Shown here: positions 7,794 through 15,869 of the stretch, in pieces
Layout of the letters: each line of letters begins with the position of its first letter
Position numbering within the stretch: the first letter of the stretch is position 1
Origin: Bradyrhizobium sp. dw_78
Lineage (GTDB): Bacteria > Pseudomonadota > Alphaproteobacteria > Rhizobiales > Xanthobacteraceae
Direction of reading: 5' to 3'
Length of the DNA stretch: 64,000 nucleotides
Assembly (NCBI RefSeq): GCF_018449525.1
Contig: NZ_JAAVUS010000001.1
Span: 434,001 to 498,000, forward strand
Translations under genes and position numbers: made by a program
Notes under the pieces: model-generated
Databases searched by the model: none
Told to the model about the DNA's origin: nothing
The model's input: the letters and a program-made list of their open reading frames with translations, nothing else

Positions 7794-9329
7794 ATGAACT
7801 GGACTGGCGTCGATACCGCGCAGGGCCACGGTTCGCTCCTGATCAGCGGGGCCCGCGTTCTCGATCCGTACGGGGAATTGCACCGGCCGCCGGTAACGGA
7901 CATTCTCGTGGAGCAGGGCAGGATCGTCGCGCTCGGAGGGGAGGCGCATGCGCGCGGTCGTTCGGCGCAGCCGTTCGATGCGCGCGGCCATCTCATCACG
8001 CCAGGCTTCGTCAACGCGCATTGTCATTCGCACGATATGCTGCTGCGTGGCCTGTTCGAGCAGAAATCTCTCGAGTCCTGGGGGATGATCGCATTTCCGT
8101 TCAACTGGCCATCGCGTGGTGCGGAAGAGATCGCGCTTCGGACCCGCGCGCATGGCATCGAATGCCTGCTCGGCGGAATGACGACCATCCAGGACATGGT
8201 CACCCTGGTGGACTTCAAGCAGGAACATGCCGAGGCGGTCGTTGACGCGTATTCGCAGACCGGGATCGAGGCGGTGATCGCGCCGCAATTCAGCGATCTG
8301 CCCGGCGTGGCCGGGATTCCATTTGCGGAAGAATGCTTCTCCGCGTCCGAACTGGCCGCATTGGGAGGCGGTGTCGATTTCGAGCCCGTTGCGGAGAAGT
8401 TGAAGTCCATCTTCAAGCACGTTTCCGCGCCGCGGCTCTCTTGGGCGCTTGGTCCCGTGCAGCTGCAGATATGTTCGGACGATGCTCTGCGGTGGACGGC
8501 GGACCATTCGGCGGAGACCGGCCTGCGGATCTATACGCATCTCTATGAGACCCGGAGCGAGGCCGTCCTGGCGCGCCACAGCCTGGCTGCGGACAGCGGT
8601 TCGGCGGTACGGCGGCTGGCGCGTCTCGGTATTGCGGGCGCGCGGCTGACGATCGCGCATGGGGTCTGGATCGCGCCGGACGAAATCCGGCAGCTGGCCG
8701 AGGCCGGCGTCGGGCTGGCCGCAAATACCGTGACCAATCTCAAGCTGATGAACGGGTTCGCGCCGATCCGCGGATATTCCGACGAAGGGATGACGATCGG
8801 CCTCGGCTGCGACAATAGCAGCGCCAGTGACGCACAGAACATCTTTCAGGCGATGAAGACTTTCGCGTTGATCCGGGCCATGCAGTCGGCCGCCGATGAT
8901 GAATCCGCGGCATCCGAGGCTTTCCGGGCCGCGACCGTAGGAGGAGCACGCCTGCTGGGCTTGCAGGATGAGGTGGGGCGCATCGCGCCGGGCTATCGGG
9001 CCAACCTGGCTTTTATCGATGTCCGCGGTCCGGCGTGGCGGCCGTTCAACAGCGCGGTGCGTCAACTCGTCTATGGCGAGCCTGGGAGCGGCGTTTCGCA
9101 TGTCATGGTCAGAGGGACGTGGGTCGTCAAGGAGAGAAAATCCGCGCTGGTCGACGAAGCGTCGCTTTGCAGAGAGCTTGATCAAACCCGCGACCGGATG
9201 CAGCGCGATCTTGAAGACGTCTGGCGCAAGGCCGCCGGGTTCGGGAGAGGATATGCCGCGGTCGCGCGGCGTGTCGCTGACGAGCCGCTGGGATTCGATG
9301 CAAGGTCTTTGAAGCCGCCGGCGAATTGA
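7794..9329 (+). CDS. Amidohydrolase, TRZ/ATZ (deaminase) type
   Basis: A cytoplasmic metal-dependent hydrolase or deaminase of 511 residues. It has the N-terminal composite strands LISGARVLDPYGE and VEQGRIVALGG, the HxH metal pair in NAHCHSHDMLLRG, a histidine in IYTHLYETRSE, another in TIAHGVWIAPDEI, and the catalytic Asp in GLGCDNSSASDAQN. This layout matches cytosine/8-oxoguanine deaminases and s-triazine hydrolases (SsnA, AtzA/TrzN relatives). ATG 7794 fits operon spacing; an in-frame upstream start at 7746 would overlap the preceding gene. Placed last in the PrpD-Rieske operon, it may deaminate or dechlorinate an N-heterocycle or open a cyclic amide. The specific substrate is not determinable. 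Confidence 0.9.
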   Translation: MNWTGVDTAQGHGSLLISGARVLDPYGELHRPPVTDILVEQGRIVALGGEAHARGRSAQPFDARGHLITPGFVNAHCHSHDMLLRGLFEQKSLESWGMIAFPFNWPSRGAEEIALRTRAHGIECLLGGMTTIQDMVTLVDFKQEHAEAVVDAYSQTGIEAVIAPQFSDLPGVAGIPFAEECFSASELAALGGGVDFEPVAEKLKSIFKHVSAPRLSWALGPVQLQICSDDALRWTADHSAETGLRIYTHLYETRSEAVLARHSLAADSGSAVRRLARLGIAGARLTIAHGVWIAPDEIRQLAEAGVGLAANTVTNLKLMNGFAPIRGYSDEGMTIGLGCDNSSASDAQNIFQAMKTFALIRAMQSAADDESAASEAFRAATVGGARLLGLQDEVGRIAPGYRANLAFIDVRGPAWRPFNSAVRQLVYGEPGSGVSHVMVRGTWVVKERKSALVDEASLCRELDQTRDRMQRDLEDVWRKAAGFGRGYAAVARRVADEPLGFDARSLKPPAN

Positions 9330-9369
9330 CGCGGGACCGTTGCCGTGGCGATTCGCATATGCGAGTGCG

Positions 9370-10008
9370 TCAGACGACGCCGCTTAAATTCGGAAAGATG
9401 CCCGGCATGACGATGAAACCGTGAAGCTTCTTGACGCGGTCGAACCAGCGCCAGAGCGCCGGATAGCGTTCCAGCGGAACGCCGCCGTCGGGAGCCAGGA
9501 TCGTGGGCGGAAAAACGGCGATGTCGGCAATCGTGGGCGATTTCCCGACCAGCCAGTGCCGCCGTTCGAGTTCGCCCTCCGCCAGATGATCCTCGACGAT
9601 CGTCAGGGCCGCGTGGGCCTGTTCCATCTCCGTCCTGGACGCACTGCCGGCTGCGGTGATGGAATTCATGCGCAGCGATTGCAACAGGTCCAGCTCCTTG
9701 GCGGCGAATCCGAGCCAGCCGAGGGTGTCGTCGAACATGTTCTCGTCGCGCGGCAGCCATTGTTCCGATGGGTCGTGGCGGCGGGCGATGTGAATCAGGA
9801 TGGTGTTGGTGTCACAAATCCGGTGCGCGCCATCCTGCAGGACCGGAATGGTCCTGCGCGGATTGATCAGGGCGAACTCCGGCTTGAGATGGTCGCCCCC
9901 GGGATGCACGTTGACTTTGATCGGCTGGAATTTAACGCCGAGCAACGCGCATAAAAGGCGAACCTTGTAACATTCGGCCGAGAGGATGTAGTCGTACAAC
10001 TGGATCAT
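9370..10008 (-). CDS. Glutathione S-transferase-like protein, partner of split Rieske oxygenase
   Basis: A 212-residue protein with an N-terminal thioredoxin-like GST domain (MIQLYDYILSAECYKVRLL, then INPRRTIPVLQDG with the cis-Pro, and CDTNTILIHIA carrying the glutathione-gamma-Glu-binding position) and an all-helical C-terminal domain (SPTIADIAVFP). It is the last gene of a three-gene operon, 18 bases after the Rieske-less oxygenase. In the caffeine N-demethylase NdmCDE a GST-like protein, NdmE, is an obligatory structural partner of a Rieske-less oxygenase, NdmC. The same pairing here suggests a scaffold role rather than detoxification. Ordinary glutathione transfer remains possible. Confidence 0.85.
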   Translation of the reverse strand: MIQLYDYILSAECYKVRLLCALLGVKFQPIKVNVHPGGDHLKPEFALINPRRTIPVLQDGAHRICDTNTILIHIARRHDPSEQWLPRDENMFDDTLGWLGFAAKELDLLQSLRMNSITAAGSASRTEMEQAHAALTIVEDHLAEGELERRHWLVGKSPTIADIAVFPPTILAPDGGVPLERYPALWRWFDRVKKLHGFIVMPGIFPNLSGVV

Positions 10009-10026
10009 GTGGGGATGCAGATAGCT

Positions 10027-10893
10027 TTACGCCGACGCACGGTCGAGGCCGAACTGCAATCCGGACCTGTCCAGCCAACGCCGGTAGGCGATCGAACTGG
10101 CGTCCGAAATGGTCGGGATCTCGCGACGCGGGCTTACCGGCAATTTCTTCGGGGTCTGATGCAGCAGGATCGAGCGATCCTGCGCGAATATCTCGTGATA
10201 GAAATGCAGGATGTGGGTGGAGACGTTCTGTTCGTCGTGGACAAGCGCAAAGGAGTGGACCGTACAGCTCTCCTCGTCGTGCGGCTGGATGAACAAGCCG
10301 ATCAGGTCTTTCCTGCCCGGCCGCACCAGCGAGTCCTTGTAGATGATCGAGATGAACGGCGACGGAATGCGGTAGTCGTAGTAGATCGTGCTGGCCGCTC
10401 CGGCCGCCGCCGAGGCCTTGGGCTGAACGAAGCTGCAGCCCACGGCCCACAACTCGCGTTCCTGTTCGCGAAACTCGACCGAATATTTCGGCACTTCGGC
10501 CGACTCGTATCCGCCGAGGGTGCCGGTATGCACGAACGAGAAATGCGATAGATCGAAAAAGTTTTCGATGACGCGCTGCCCGGAGGAAGGAACGCCGATG
10601 CGGCCGCGGTGAATGAAACGGCGTTCGTGCTCGGAGAATTCGGGAACGGACACGATGTCATGGTCGGGCCGGCCGAGCGACACCCAGAGGAATCCATATT
10701 TCTGGCGCACAAGAGGAGGCGGATGACCGTCGCCATGCGCCAGCGCGCATTGGAATTCACCGTCCCATCCGCGATAAATGACGAGGCTCTGACCGAGAAG
10801 CACCGTCGTCTCGGAATGGCCTTTTGGAATTTCGGATGTAAAGGCGACGACATACCAGTCGTTCAACGCGACAAGGTCGGTGGTGCGGGTCAA
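10027..10893 (-). CDS. Rieske-oxygenase-like catalytic subunit lacking the Rieske motif
   Basis: A 288-residue protein of the VanA/NdmA-like oxygenase family. The C-terminal catalytic domain is intact: Asn111, bridging Asp114, His117 and His122 in ENFFDLSHFSFVH, a probable third iron ligand Asp239 in FAQDRSILLHQ, and the family ending AYRRWL. In contrast, the N-terminal part runs directly from LVIYRGWDGEFQCALAHGDG to KYGFLWVSLG, so both CxH and CxxH pairs of the [2Fe-2S] site are deleted. It therefore needs an outside Rieske cluster, most simply from the adjacent upstream gene, with which it overlaps by four bases. NdmC of caffeine degradation is a known analogue. Likely an N- or O-demethylase or hydroxylase. 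Confidence 0.9.
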   Translation of the reverse strand: MTRTTDLVALNDWYVVAFTSEIPKGHSETTVLLGQSLVIYRGWDGEFQCALAHGDGHPPPLVRQKYGFLWVSLGRPDHDIVSVPEFSEHERRFIHRGRIGVPSSGQRVIENFFDLSHFSFVHTGTLGGYESAEVPKYSVEFREQERELWAVGCSFVQPKASAAAGAASTIYYDYRIPSPFISIIYKDSLVRPGRKDLIGLFIQPHDEESCTVHSFALVHDEQNVSTHILHFYHEIFAQDRSILLHQTPKKLPVSPRREIPTISDASSIAYRRWLDRSGLQFGLDRASA

Positions 10894-11759
10894 GGCGCCT
10901 CTCCCTGGATCAGGCCAGCCAGATGCACTGGCATCAGTTCGTGCAATTTATGCCGCATGTCACGCAGCCGGGATGCGATCTCAGGCTGCTGAAGGTCGTT
11001 GCGAAACCGGATCAATGCACGGTTAAAGGACAGGCTGTCGGATCCGGGCCACGCCGCGTGTACCGCGCATGATCCGGATTCGGTCGGTTGCAGCCGAATG
11101 AAGTACGAGAAATTTTCGCCATCCCTGCGCGCCTCGCAAACGATCATGCCCGGAGCCTCGAACTCGGCCCACAGCGCTGCCGAACTGGCAATCGTGCGTT
11201 CCGCGACTGACGGGCCGTCGGCCTTCCGCGTCCACTCGATTTCCGTCGGCAGGGACACCGCGCGACCGGTTTCAAGCTGCAGCGGAATGGTCATGAAGGC
11301 AGCGACGACATCCTCCAGCGGATGTGAAAAGTGAAGCGTGCGGACGGCTCGATATCCCGGTTGTGCCGACGGCGCCGCGGTCGAGGGCTCGCCGAGGCAA
11401 ACCCACACATATCCGTCGGCTTCCGCTGTTGGATAGACGCGAGCCCGTGCGGCGCGCGAGGGGGCGACGCCTGGGTGGGCCGGAATGCGGACGCAGTAGG
11501 CGTCATCCGCAAATGTCCAGCCGTGGTACGGGCAGATCAGCGTCTCCTGATGGACGGCCCCGAATGAGAGCCGCATTCCCCGATGCGGGCAGCGATCGCT
11601 CCAGGCGCTTGCCCTTCCAGCGGCGGAACGCCAGACCACGAGCCGTTCACCGTTCAATACCACCGGTGCAAGTGTTCCGCGTTCCAGATCTTTGGTTGCC
11701 ACGACGGGGTACCAGGACCACGGATTACGCAATGTCAGCGTCGATGCGTCACTGCTCAC
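10890..11759 (-). CDS. Rieske-domain protein with degenerate catalytic domain
   Basis: A 289-residue protein of the same oxygenase family as its neighbour. The Rieske motifs are complete: CPHRG at 57-61 and CPYHGW from 76, in the usual context YPVVATKDL and IPAHPG. The catalytic domain is present but broken. Where DxxHxxxxH should be, the sequence is Asp150, then Ala153 and Ile158 instead of the two histidines (PLEDVVAAFMTI). The C-terminal QDxxxxxxQ segment is also missing. It can carry an electron but cannot bind the mononuclear iron. It is the first gene of the operon and is translationally coupled (ATGA) to the Rieske-less partner, so the pair probably forms one hetero-oligomeric oxygenase. 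No reductase is encoded nearby. Confidence 0.9.
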   Translation of the reverse strand: MSSDASTLTLRNPWSWYPVVATKDLERGTLAPVVLNGERLVVWRSAAGRASAWSDRCPHRGMRLSFGAVHQETLICPYHGWTFADDAYCVRIPAHPGVAPSRAARARVYPTAEADGYVWVCLGEPSTAAPSAQPGYRAVRTLHFSHPLEDVVAAFMTIPLQLETGRAVSLPTEIEWTRKADGPSVAERTIASSAALWAEFEAPGMIVCEARRDGENFSYFIRLQPTESGSCAVHAAWPGSDSLSFNRALIRFRNDLQQPEIASRLRDMRHKLHELMPVHLAGLIQGEAP

Positions 11760-11911
11760 GTCTTGTGCTCATATCGCTCAGCAATCGTTCAGCGTACCGG
11801 AATCGAGGTTCAAACATAGGAGCGCGCGGCGATCGGAAGCAAATCGGGATCATCGACCCTTGAGTAAGTTTTTCTGAACACATGCGGAATTAGACCAATA
11901 AATCAAGCGCA

Positions 11912-11927
11912 TGGCACGATAATTGCT
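11912..11927 (+). promoter_or_regulatory. Sigma-54 (RpoN) promoter upstream of LysR gene
   Basis: The sequence TGGCACGATAATTGCT matches the sigma-54 consensus TGGCACG-N4-TTGCW at every defined base, with the essential GG and GC separated by 10 bases. Transcription would start near 11938, leaving a leader of about 38 bases before the LysR ATG at 11976. Such a promoter requires an enhancer-binding activator, for example NtrC under nitrogen limitation. I could not identify the enhancer sites with confidence. The rest of the 11760-11975 divergent gap shows no gene. Confidence 0.75.
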
Positions 11928-11975
11928 GAATATGCTTGCCGATGGACGCGCATTGCCGTTTCAAGGGGACGTCAA

Positions 11976-12965
11976 ATGGGAAATATGGTGCAGTCATTTG
12001 GGCAGGCCTTTGGCGACGATATCTCCGGCGTGTCCGAATCCGAGAGCGGACTCGGCATTCCACGGATTACGCTTCGGCATCTGATCTATTTTTCGGCGGC
12101 CGCGGAAAACGAGAGCGCTTTGCGGGCGGCCGAGCAATTAAACGTGTCGCCTCCCGCGATTTCCGGCGCCATTTCCAGTCTTGAGCAGATCCTGGGAGAG
12201 CAGCTCTTTGTAAGGCGCCATGCCCGCGGCCTCACCTTGACGGAGGCCGGTCATCATCTTCTTCTCGAGGCCCGCGATATCGTCGGCAGGGTCAAGGAAA
12301 TCGAGTCGGTCAGGTCGAGCCGCGCGCGGCGGTTTCGCAACCGCATCGCGTTGGGATGCCTGGGTGATATCGCTCCGAACATCGTTCCGCCGCTGGTGCG
12401 GAGTTTCAGAGCCCGCTTTCCCCAGGTGGAGATCGTCTGGCAAACCGATGTGCATGCGGGTCTCATGCAGAAGCTGGAAGATGGCGCGCTGGACGTGATC
12501 TTCGTTCTCGACTTCGAGATGTCTCCGAACTTCCACACCACATTGCTGCAGGCGGCGCCGGCGCAATGCGTTCTGCCCGAGGCGCATCCGCTGGCCGGTA
12601 GCGCGACCATTCCGCTCACCTCGCTCGCGAAAGAGCCTTTCATTCTTCTCGACATACCGAAGACCCGCGACTATTTCCTGTCGGTGTTCGGCGATCTCGG
12701 CGTCCAGCCCAACATCGCGCTGAAAGCCCCGTCGGCCGAAATGGTTCGTAGTCTGGTTGCGAACGGATTTGGCTATTCGCTGCTCAATTTCTGCATTCCG
12801 GACCGGCGTGAAATCGTCTATCGGCCGCTTGCCGGCCATACCCGTCCATCACATCTCGTCGCCGCGCGGCCTTACCGGCGGCGCCCGTCAAAAATCAGCG
12901 ACGACTTCATCGAACAATCGATCAAGATCGTTCGTCAGTTCAATCTGAACGGCTACGCGCAATGA
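11976..12965 (+). CDS. LysR-family transcriptional regulator
   Basis: A DNA-binding regulator of 329 residues. The winged helix-turn-helix (TLRHLIYFSAAAENES through QLFVRRHARGLTLTEAG) starts unusually late, after an N-terminal extension of about 28 residues. It is followed by the two-lobed effector domain (RNRIALGCLGDIAPNIVPP onwards). ATG 11976 has an AAGGGG ribosome site about 7 bases upstream. The gene diverges from the split-Rieske operon and ends one base before the convergent permease, so it most likely controls the split-Rieske operon. A perfect sigma-54 promoter in front of it is rare for a LysR gene and would make its synthesis nitrogen- or RpoN-dependent. Confidence 0.9.
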   Translation: MGNMVQSFGQAFGDDISGVSESESGLGIPRITLRHLIYFSAAAENESALRAAEQLNVSPPAISGAISSLEQILGEQLFVRRHARGLTLTEAGHHLLLEARDIVGRVKEIESVRSSRARRFRNRIALGCLGDIAPNIVPPLVRSFRARFPQVEIVWQTDVHAGLMQKLEDGALDVIFVLDFEMSPNFHTTLLQAAPAQCVLPEAHPLAGSATIPLTSLAKEPFILLDIPKTRDYFLSVFGDLGVQPNIALKAPSAEMVRSLVANGFGYSLLNFCIPDRREIVYRPLAGHTRPSHLVAARPYRRRPSKISDDFIEQSIKIVRQFNLNGYAQ

Positions 12966-12966
12966 A

Positions 12967-13722
12967 TCAGCGCCTTTCGGGCAGGCTCCAGGAAAAGAAC
13001 GTCCGCTCGATCAACGCCACCACCTGGTACAAGCTCAGCGAAATGCAAAGCAGAACGATAAGCGCGAAAAAAGCGCGCCCGAGCTTGAACACCGCAGTGT
13101 AGTTCAGGATCATGTAGCCTAGGCCTTTGTCGGCTGCCACGAATTCCGCCACCACCGCACCGATGACGGCGAGCGTCACCGCGACCTTCGCAGCGCCGAT
13201 GATATGAGGCACGGCGTAGGGCAGCCTGATCTGGGTATATTGCCTGAAGCGCGGCGCCTTGAGCGATTCCGACAGCTCGATGAGTTCGGCCGGTGCCGAG
13301 CGCAGCCCGGCCGCGGTCGCGATGACGAGCGGGAAAAACGTGATCAGGCAGGTGATGACGGTGCGGGGAAGCGCTCCCGCGCCCAGCGAGACCACGAGGA
13401 TCGGAGCGATGGCGACGATCGGCGTCGACTGAATGACCACCAGCAGCGGCACGATGGTGCTCGACAGCAGCGGCGAATTAACCAGCAACATCGCCAGCGG
13501 AATGGCGATCGCGAACGAAATGCAGAAGCCCGCCAGCACGATCTCCAGCGTTGCGCCGATATTGTCGAGCCAGGTCCAGATCGGGACTTCGGTGGCGGCC
13601 ATGACGACCTGGCTTGGACGCGGCAGGATGTAGGCCGGCACCGAGAAGACGACGCATATCGCTTGCCACGCCAGCAGCGCGGAAATCAGGGTCAATGCCG
13701 GAGCAAAACGGGAAAGCCGCAT
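12967..13722 (-). CDS. ABC transporter permease, NMT1/taurine type
   Basis: Inner-membrane permease of 251 residues with about six hydrophobic segments and the cytoplasmic EAA-type loop (SLKAPRFRQYTQIRLPYAVP). It is the second gene of a minus-strand pair; its start is 2 bases after the ATPase stop. With the ATPase and the divergent binding protein at 14799 it makes a complete importer. The closest recognised functional classes are the thiamine-precursor (ThiX) and riboflavin-type permeases and the SsuC permeases. The substrate is unassigned. Confidence 0.92.
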   Translation of the reverse strand: MRLSRFAPALTLISALLAWQAICVVFSVPAYILPRPSQVVMAATEVPIWTWLDNIGATLEIVLAGFCISFAIAIPLAMLLVNSPLLSSTIVPLLVVIQSTPIVAIAPILVVSLGAGALPRTVITCLITFFPLVIATAAGLRSAPAELIELSESLKAPRFRQYTQIRLPYAVPHIIGAAKVAVTLAVIGAVVAEFVAADKGLGYMILNYTAVFKLGRAFFALIVLLCISLSLYQVVALIERTFFSWSLPERR

Positions 13723-13724
13723 GG

Positions 13725-14633
13725 TCAGGCTTTCCCGCTTCTCGTGAACACCTTGGACCTGATCTCATTGGCCATTTCGCTGAACAGCGGATCGAGCATC
13801 GAGTCCAATCCCCGCGGTCGTGCCAGGGGAACGGTGATGGTTTCCATGACCTTGCCGGGACGCGGAGACATCACGACGATTCGATCCGAGAGCAGCAACG
13901 CCTCCTGGATCGAATGCGTCACGAAAATCACCGTTTTCGGGCGCTTGTCGAGAATGCCGAGCAGTTCGACCGAGAGTTCGTCACGGGTCAGCGCGTCGAG
14001 CGCCGAAAAAGGTTCATCCATCAGGAGAATGTCGGGATCTTGAAGCAACGCGCGGGCGATCGCGACGCGCTGCTGCATGCCTCCGGAAAGTTCGGACGGC
14101 TTCTTCTGCGCGAAATCACGAAGGCCGACGACATCCAGAATCTGAAGAGCGCGATCCGCCGTTTCGCGCGTTACGCGGCCCGTGGTGTGCCTTTCGGGGA
14201 AAGTGACGTTGTCCGCGATGTTCAGCCAGGGCAACAGCGTCGGCCGTTGAAAGACGAGGGCAATATCGTTGCGCGGCTCGGTGACCTTGAGCCCGAACAC
14301 GCTGACTTCACCGCTTGAAGGGGCAAGCAGGCCGGATGCCAGCCGCAATATGGTCGATTTTCCGCAGCCCGACGCTCCGATGATGGAGACGAACTCGGTC
14401 CGCCCGACCTCGAGATTGACATCCGACAGCGCGGTGATCGCCGAGCGGTCGCTGGAGATGAACGTATGGGTGACGTGCTGGAATCGGAGGGCGGACGGAG
14501 TGGAAATGCGCAAAACCGTGGCATCCGGGGCTTGGGTTGACGCGGGCTGCGCATATCCTGGCGCGCTCAGAGACGTAGCAACGCCCGGGCTGATTGAACG
14601 ATGGATCATACGGCCAGTGTCGAACAGGCCCAT
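13725..14633 (-). CDS. ABC transporter ATP-binding protein, NMT1/taurine type
   Basis: Cytoplasmic ATPase with Walker A GASGCGKST, Q-loop region FQRPTLLPW, signature LSGGMQQR, Walker B ILLMDEPFSALD and H-loop VTHSIQEA. The chain has an unusually long N-terminal extension of about 48 residues before the first conserved strand (LRFQHVTHTF), so the true start may be further inside; an in-frame ATG at 14609 is one option. It precedes its permease by 2 bases and diverges from the binding-protein gene across a 165-base gap, an arrangement expected for a single regulon. Confidence 0.92.
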   Translation of the reverse strand: MGLFDTGRMIHRSISPGVATSLSAPGYAQPASTQAPDATVLRISTPSALRFQHVTHTFISSDRSAITALSDVNLEVGRTEFVSIIGASGCGKSTILRLASGLLAPSSGEVSVFGLKVTEPRNDIALVFQRPTLLPWLNIADNVTFPERHTTGRVTRETADRALQILDVVGLRDFAQKKPSELSGGMQQRVAIARALLQDPDILLMDEPFSALDALTRDELSVELLGILDKRPKTVIFVTHSIQEALLLSDRIVVMSPRPGKVMETITVPLARPRGLDSMLDPLFSEMANEIRSKVFTRSGKA

Positions 14634-14798
14634 ATGCCTTGCAATCGATTTTAGGTCGCCACAGCGTCACAAAATCTGAACCTGCGCCTCAACTCTATTG
14701 AATCAGGATTCCGGAACCTGCGGCGTTATGATCTGCATCCAGGCTTCCGATGCGATCGCTAGGATTGCTCTGAATACCTTTTACAGAAGGAGCTGGTG

Positions 14799-15785
14799 GT
14801 GAACATCTTCGGAAAAAGCGCCGCGGTCGCGGCGATGATTTTGGTCGCCTCTACGGCCGCGAAGGCAGACGATAGGGTAAAATTCGTGCTGGACTGGTTC
14901 CCGGCGGGCTATATCGGCTTTGCGCATGTCGGCATCAAGGAAGGCTTCTTCAAGCAGGAGGGGCTCGACGTCACGATCGATATCGGCCGTGGCGGCTCCG
15001 ATGCCGTCGCCCGCGTCGCCGCCGGGACGGACGATTTCGGCGCCGCCTCGCTCAGTTCGGTGATGAATGCCGCCGCCAACGCTCCCGTTCCGGCGAAGGC
15101 CGTCCTGGCGATCTATAGCAAGTCGCCCGACGCGATCGTGGCGCGTGTGGGCACCGGCATCGATTCGATCAAGGATCTGGACAAGAAAACGCTGGCGACC
15201 GCGACGTTCTCCGGTTCGAACCAGGTGTGGCCGGTGATGGCCAAGAACAACGGCCTTGATCCGGACAACGTGAAATTCCTCAAGGTCGACAACAATGCGC
15301 TGGGCCCCATGCTCGCGGCGAGCAAGGTGGATGCGGTGATCTCGTGGGTGACCAGTGTGCCGCTGTACAGCAAGCTCGCCGCAGAGTCCGGCGTCAAGCT
15401 GAAGGCGATTCCGTGGTCCGAGTTCGGGCTGTCGGGCTACAACTGGTCGCTGCTGGCTTCGGAAAAGATCATCAAGGAGCGCCCGGAGGTTGCAAAGAAA
15501 TTTGTTAGCGCGTTCAAGAAGAGCGTCGAGTTCGCGCTGGCTCATCCGGAGCAGGCCGGCAAGGATGTCCACGAACTGGCGCCGGATACGGATGCCGAGA
15601 CCAACACCATCGAGATCGAAGCGATGAAGCCGCTGGTCGACAATGAAATCTCCAAGCGGACGGGTTTTGGCGCTTTCGATCCCAAGCTTGTTGCGGATAC
15701 CTGGAAGTGGGTTGCGCTTTCGCAAGGGTATCCCGAGAACAAGATTGATCCCGAGAGTGTCATCGACAGATCGCTTCTCAAATAG
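14799..15785 (+). CDS. NMT1/THI5-like periplasmic substrate-binding protein
   Basis: A periplasmic binding protein of 328 residues with a Sec signal peptide (VNIFGKSAAVAAMILVAS, cleavage probably near AAKA-DD). The mature start VKFVLDWFPAGYIGFAHVGI followed by GFFKQEGLDVTI is the NMT1/THI5 signature, and DAVARVAAGTDDFGAAS is the typical ligand-loop region. Relatives bind pyrimidine-like compounds such as HMP-type thiamine precursors or riboflavin, which fits a heterocycle-scavenging region, but the ligand is not proven. Two GTG codons in tandem (14796 and 14799) follow an AAGGAG ribosome site; the second has the better 6-base spacing. It probably works with the divergent ATPase and permease. 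Confidence 0.9.
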   Translation: MNIFGKSAAVAAMILVASTAAKADDRVKFVLDWFPAGYIGFAHVGIKEGFFKQEGLDVTIDIGRGGSDAVARVAAGTDDFGAASLSSVMNAAANAPVPAKAVLAIYSKSPDAIVARVGTGIDSIKDLDKKTLATATFSGSNQVWPVMAKNNGLDPDNVKFLKVDNNALGPMLAASKVDAVISWVTSVPLYSKLAAESGVKLKAIPWSEFGLSGYNWSLLASEKIIKERPEVAKKFVSAFKKSVEFALAHPEQAGKDVHELAPDTDAETNTIEIEAMKPLVDNEISKRTGFGAFDPKLVADTWKWVALSQGYPENKIDPESVIDRSLLK

Positions 15786-15799
15786 AAGCCGGCTTTCCG

Positions 15800-15836
15800 G
15801 GGCGGCGGCGGAAGCTATGTCCTTCTGCCGCCGCCC
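15800..15836 (+). terminator. GC-rich hairpin after binding-protein gene
   Basis: A 15-base arm GGGCGGCGGCGGAAG pairs with CTTCTGCCGCCGCCC across a 7-base loop, with one G-T wobble, beginning 14 bases after the binding-protein stop. It is followed by TTGTC, not a long T-run, so it could be a weak intrinsic terminator or an mRNA-stabilising hairpin. It lies between convergent genes. Confidence 0.6.
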
Positions 15837-15869
15837 TTGTCAGTTGCATCGCCCGGTTCTTGGCTTAGC

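Noticed and set aside
9353..9364. TCGCATATGCGA 12-base palindrome between the convergent amidohydrolase and GST genes
   Set aside because: Too short and without a T-run to call as a terminator, and no second copy supports an operator.
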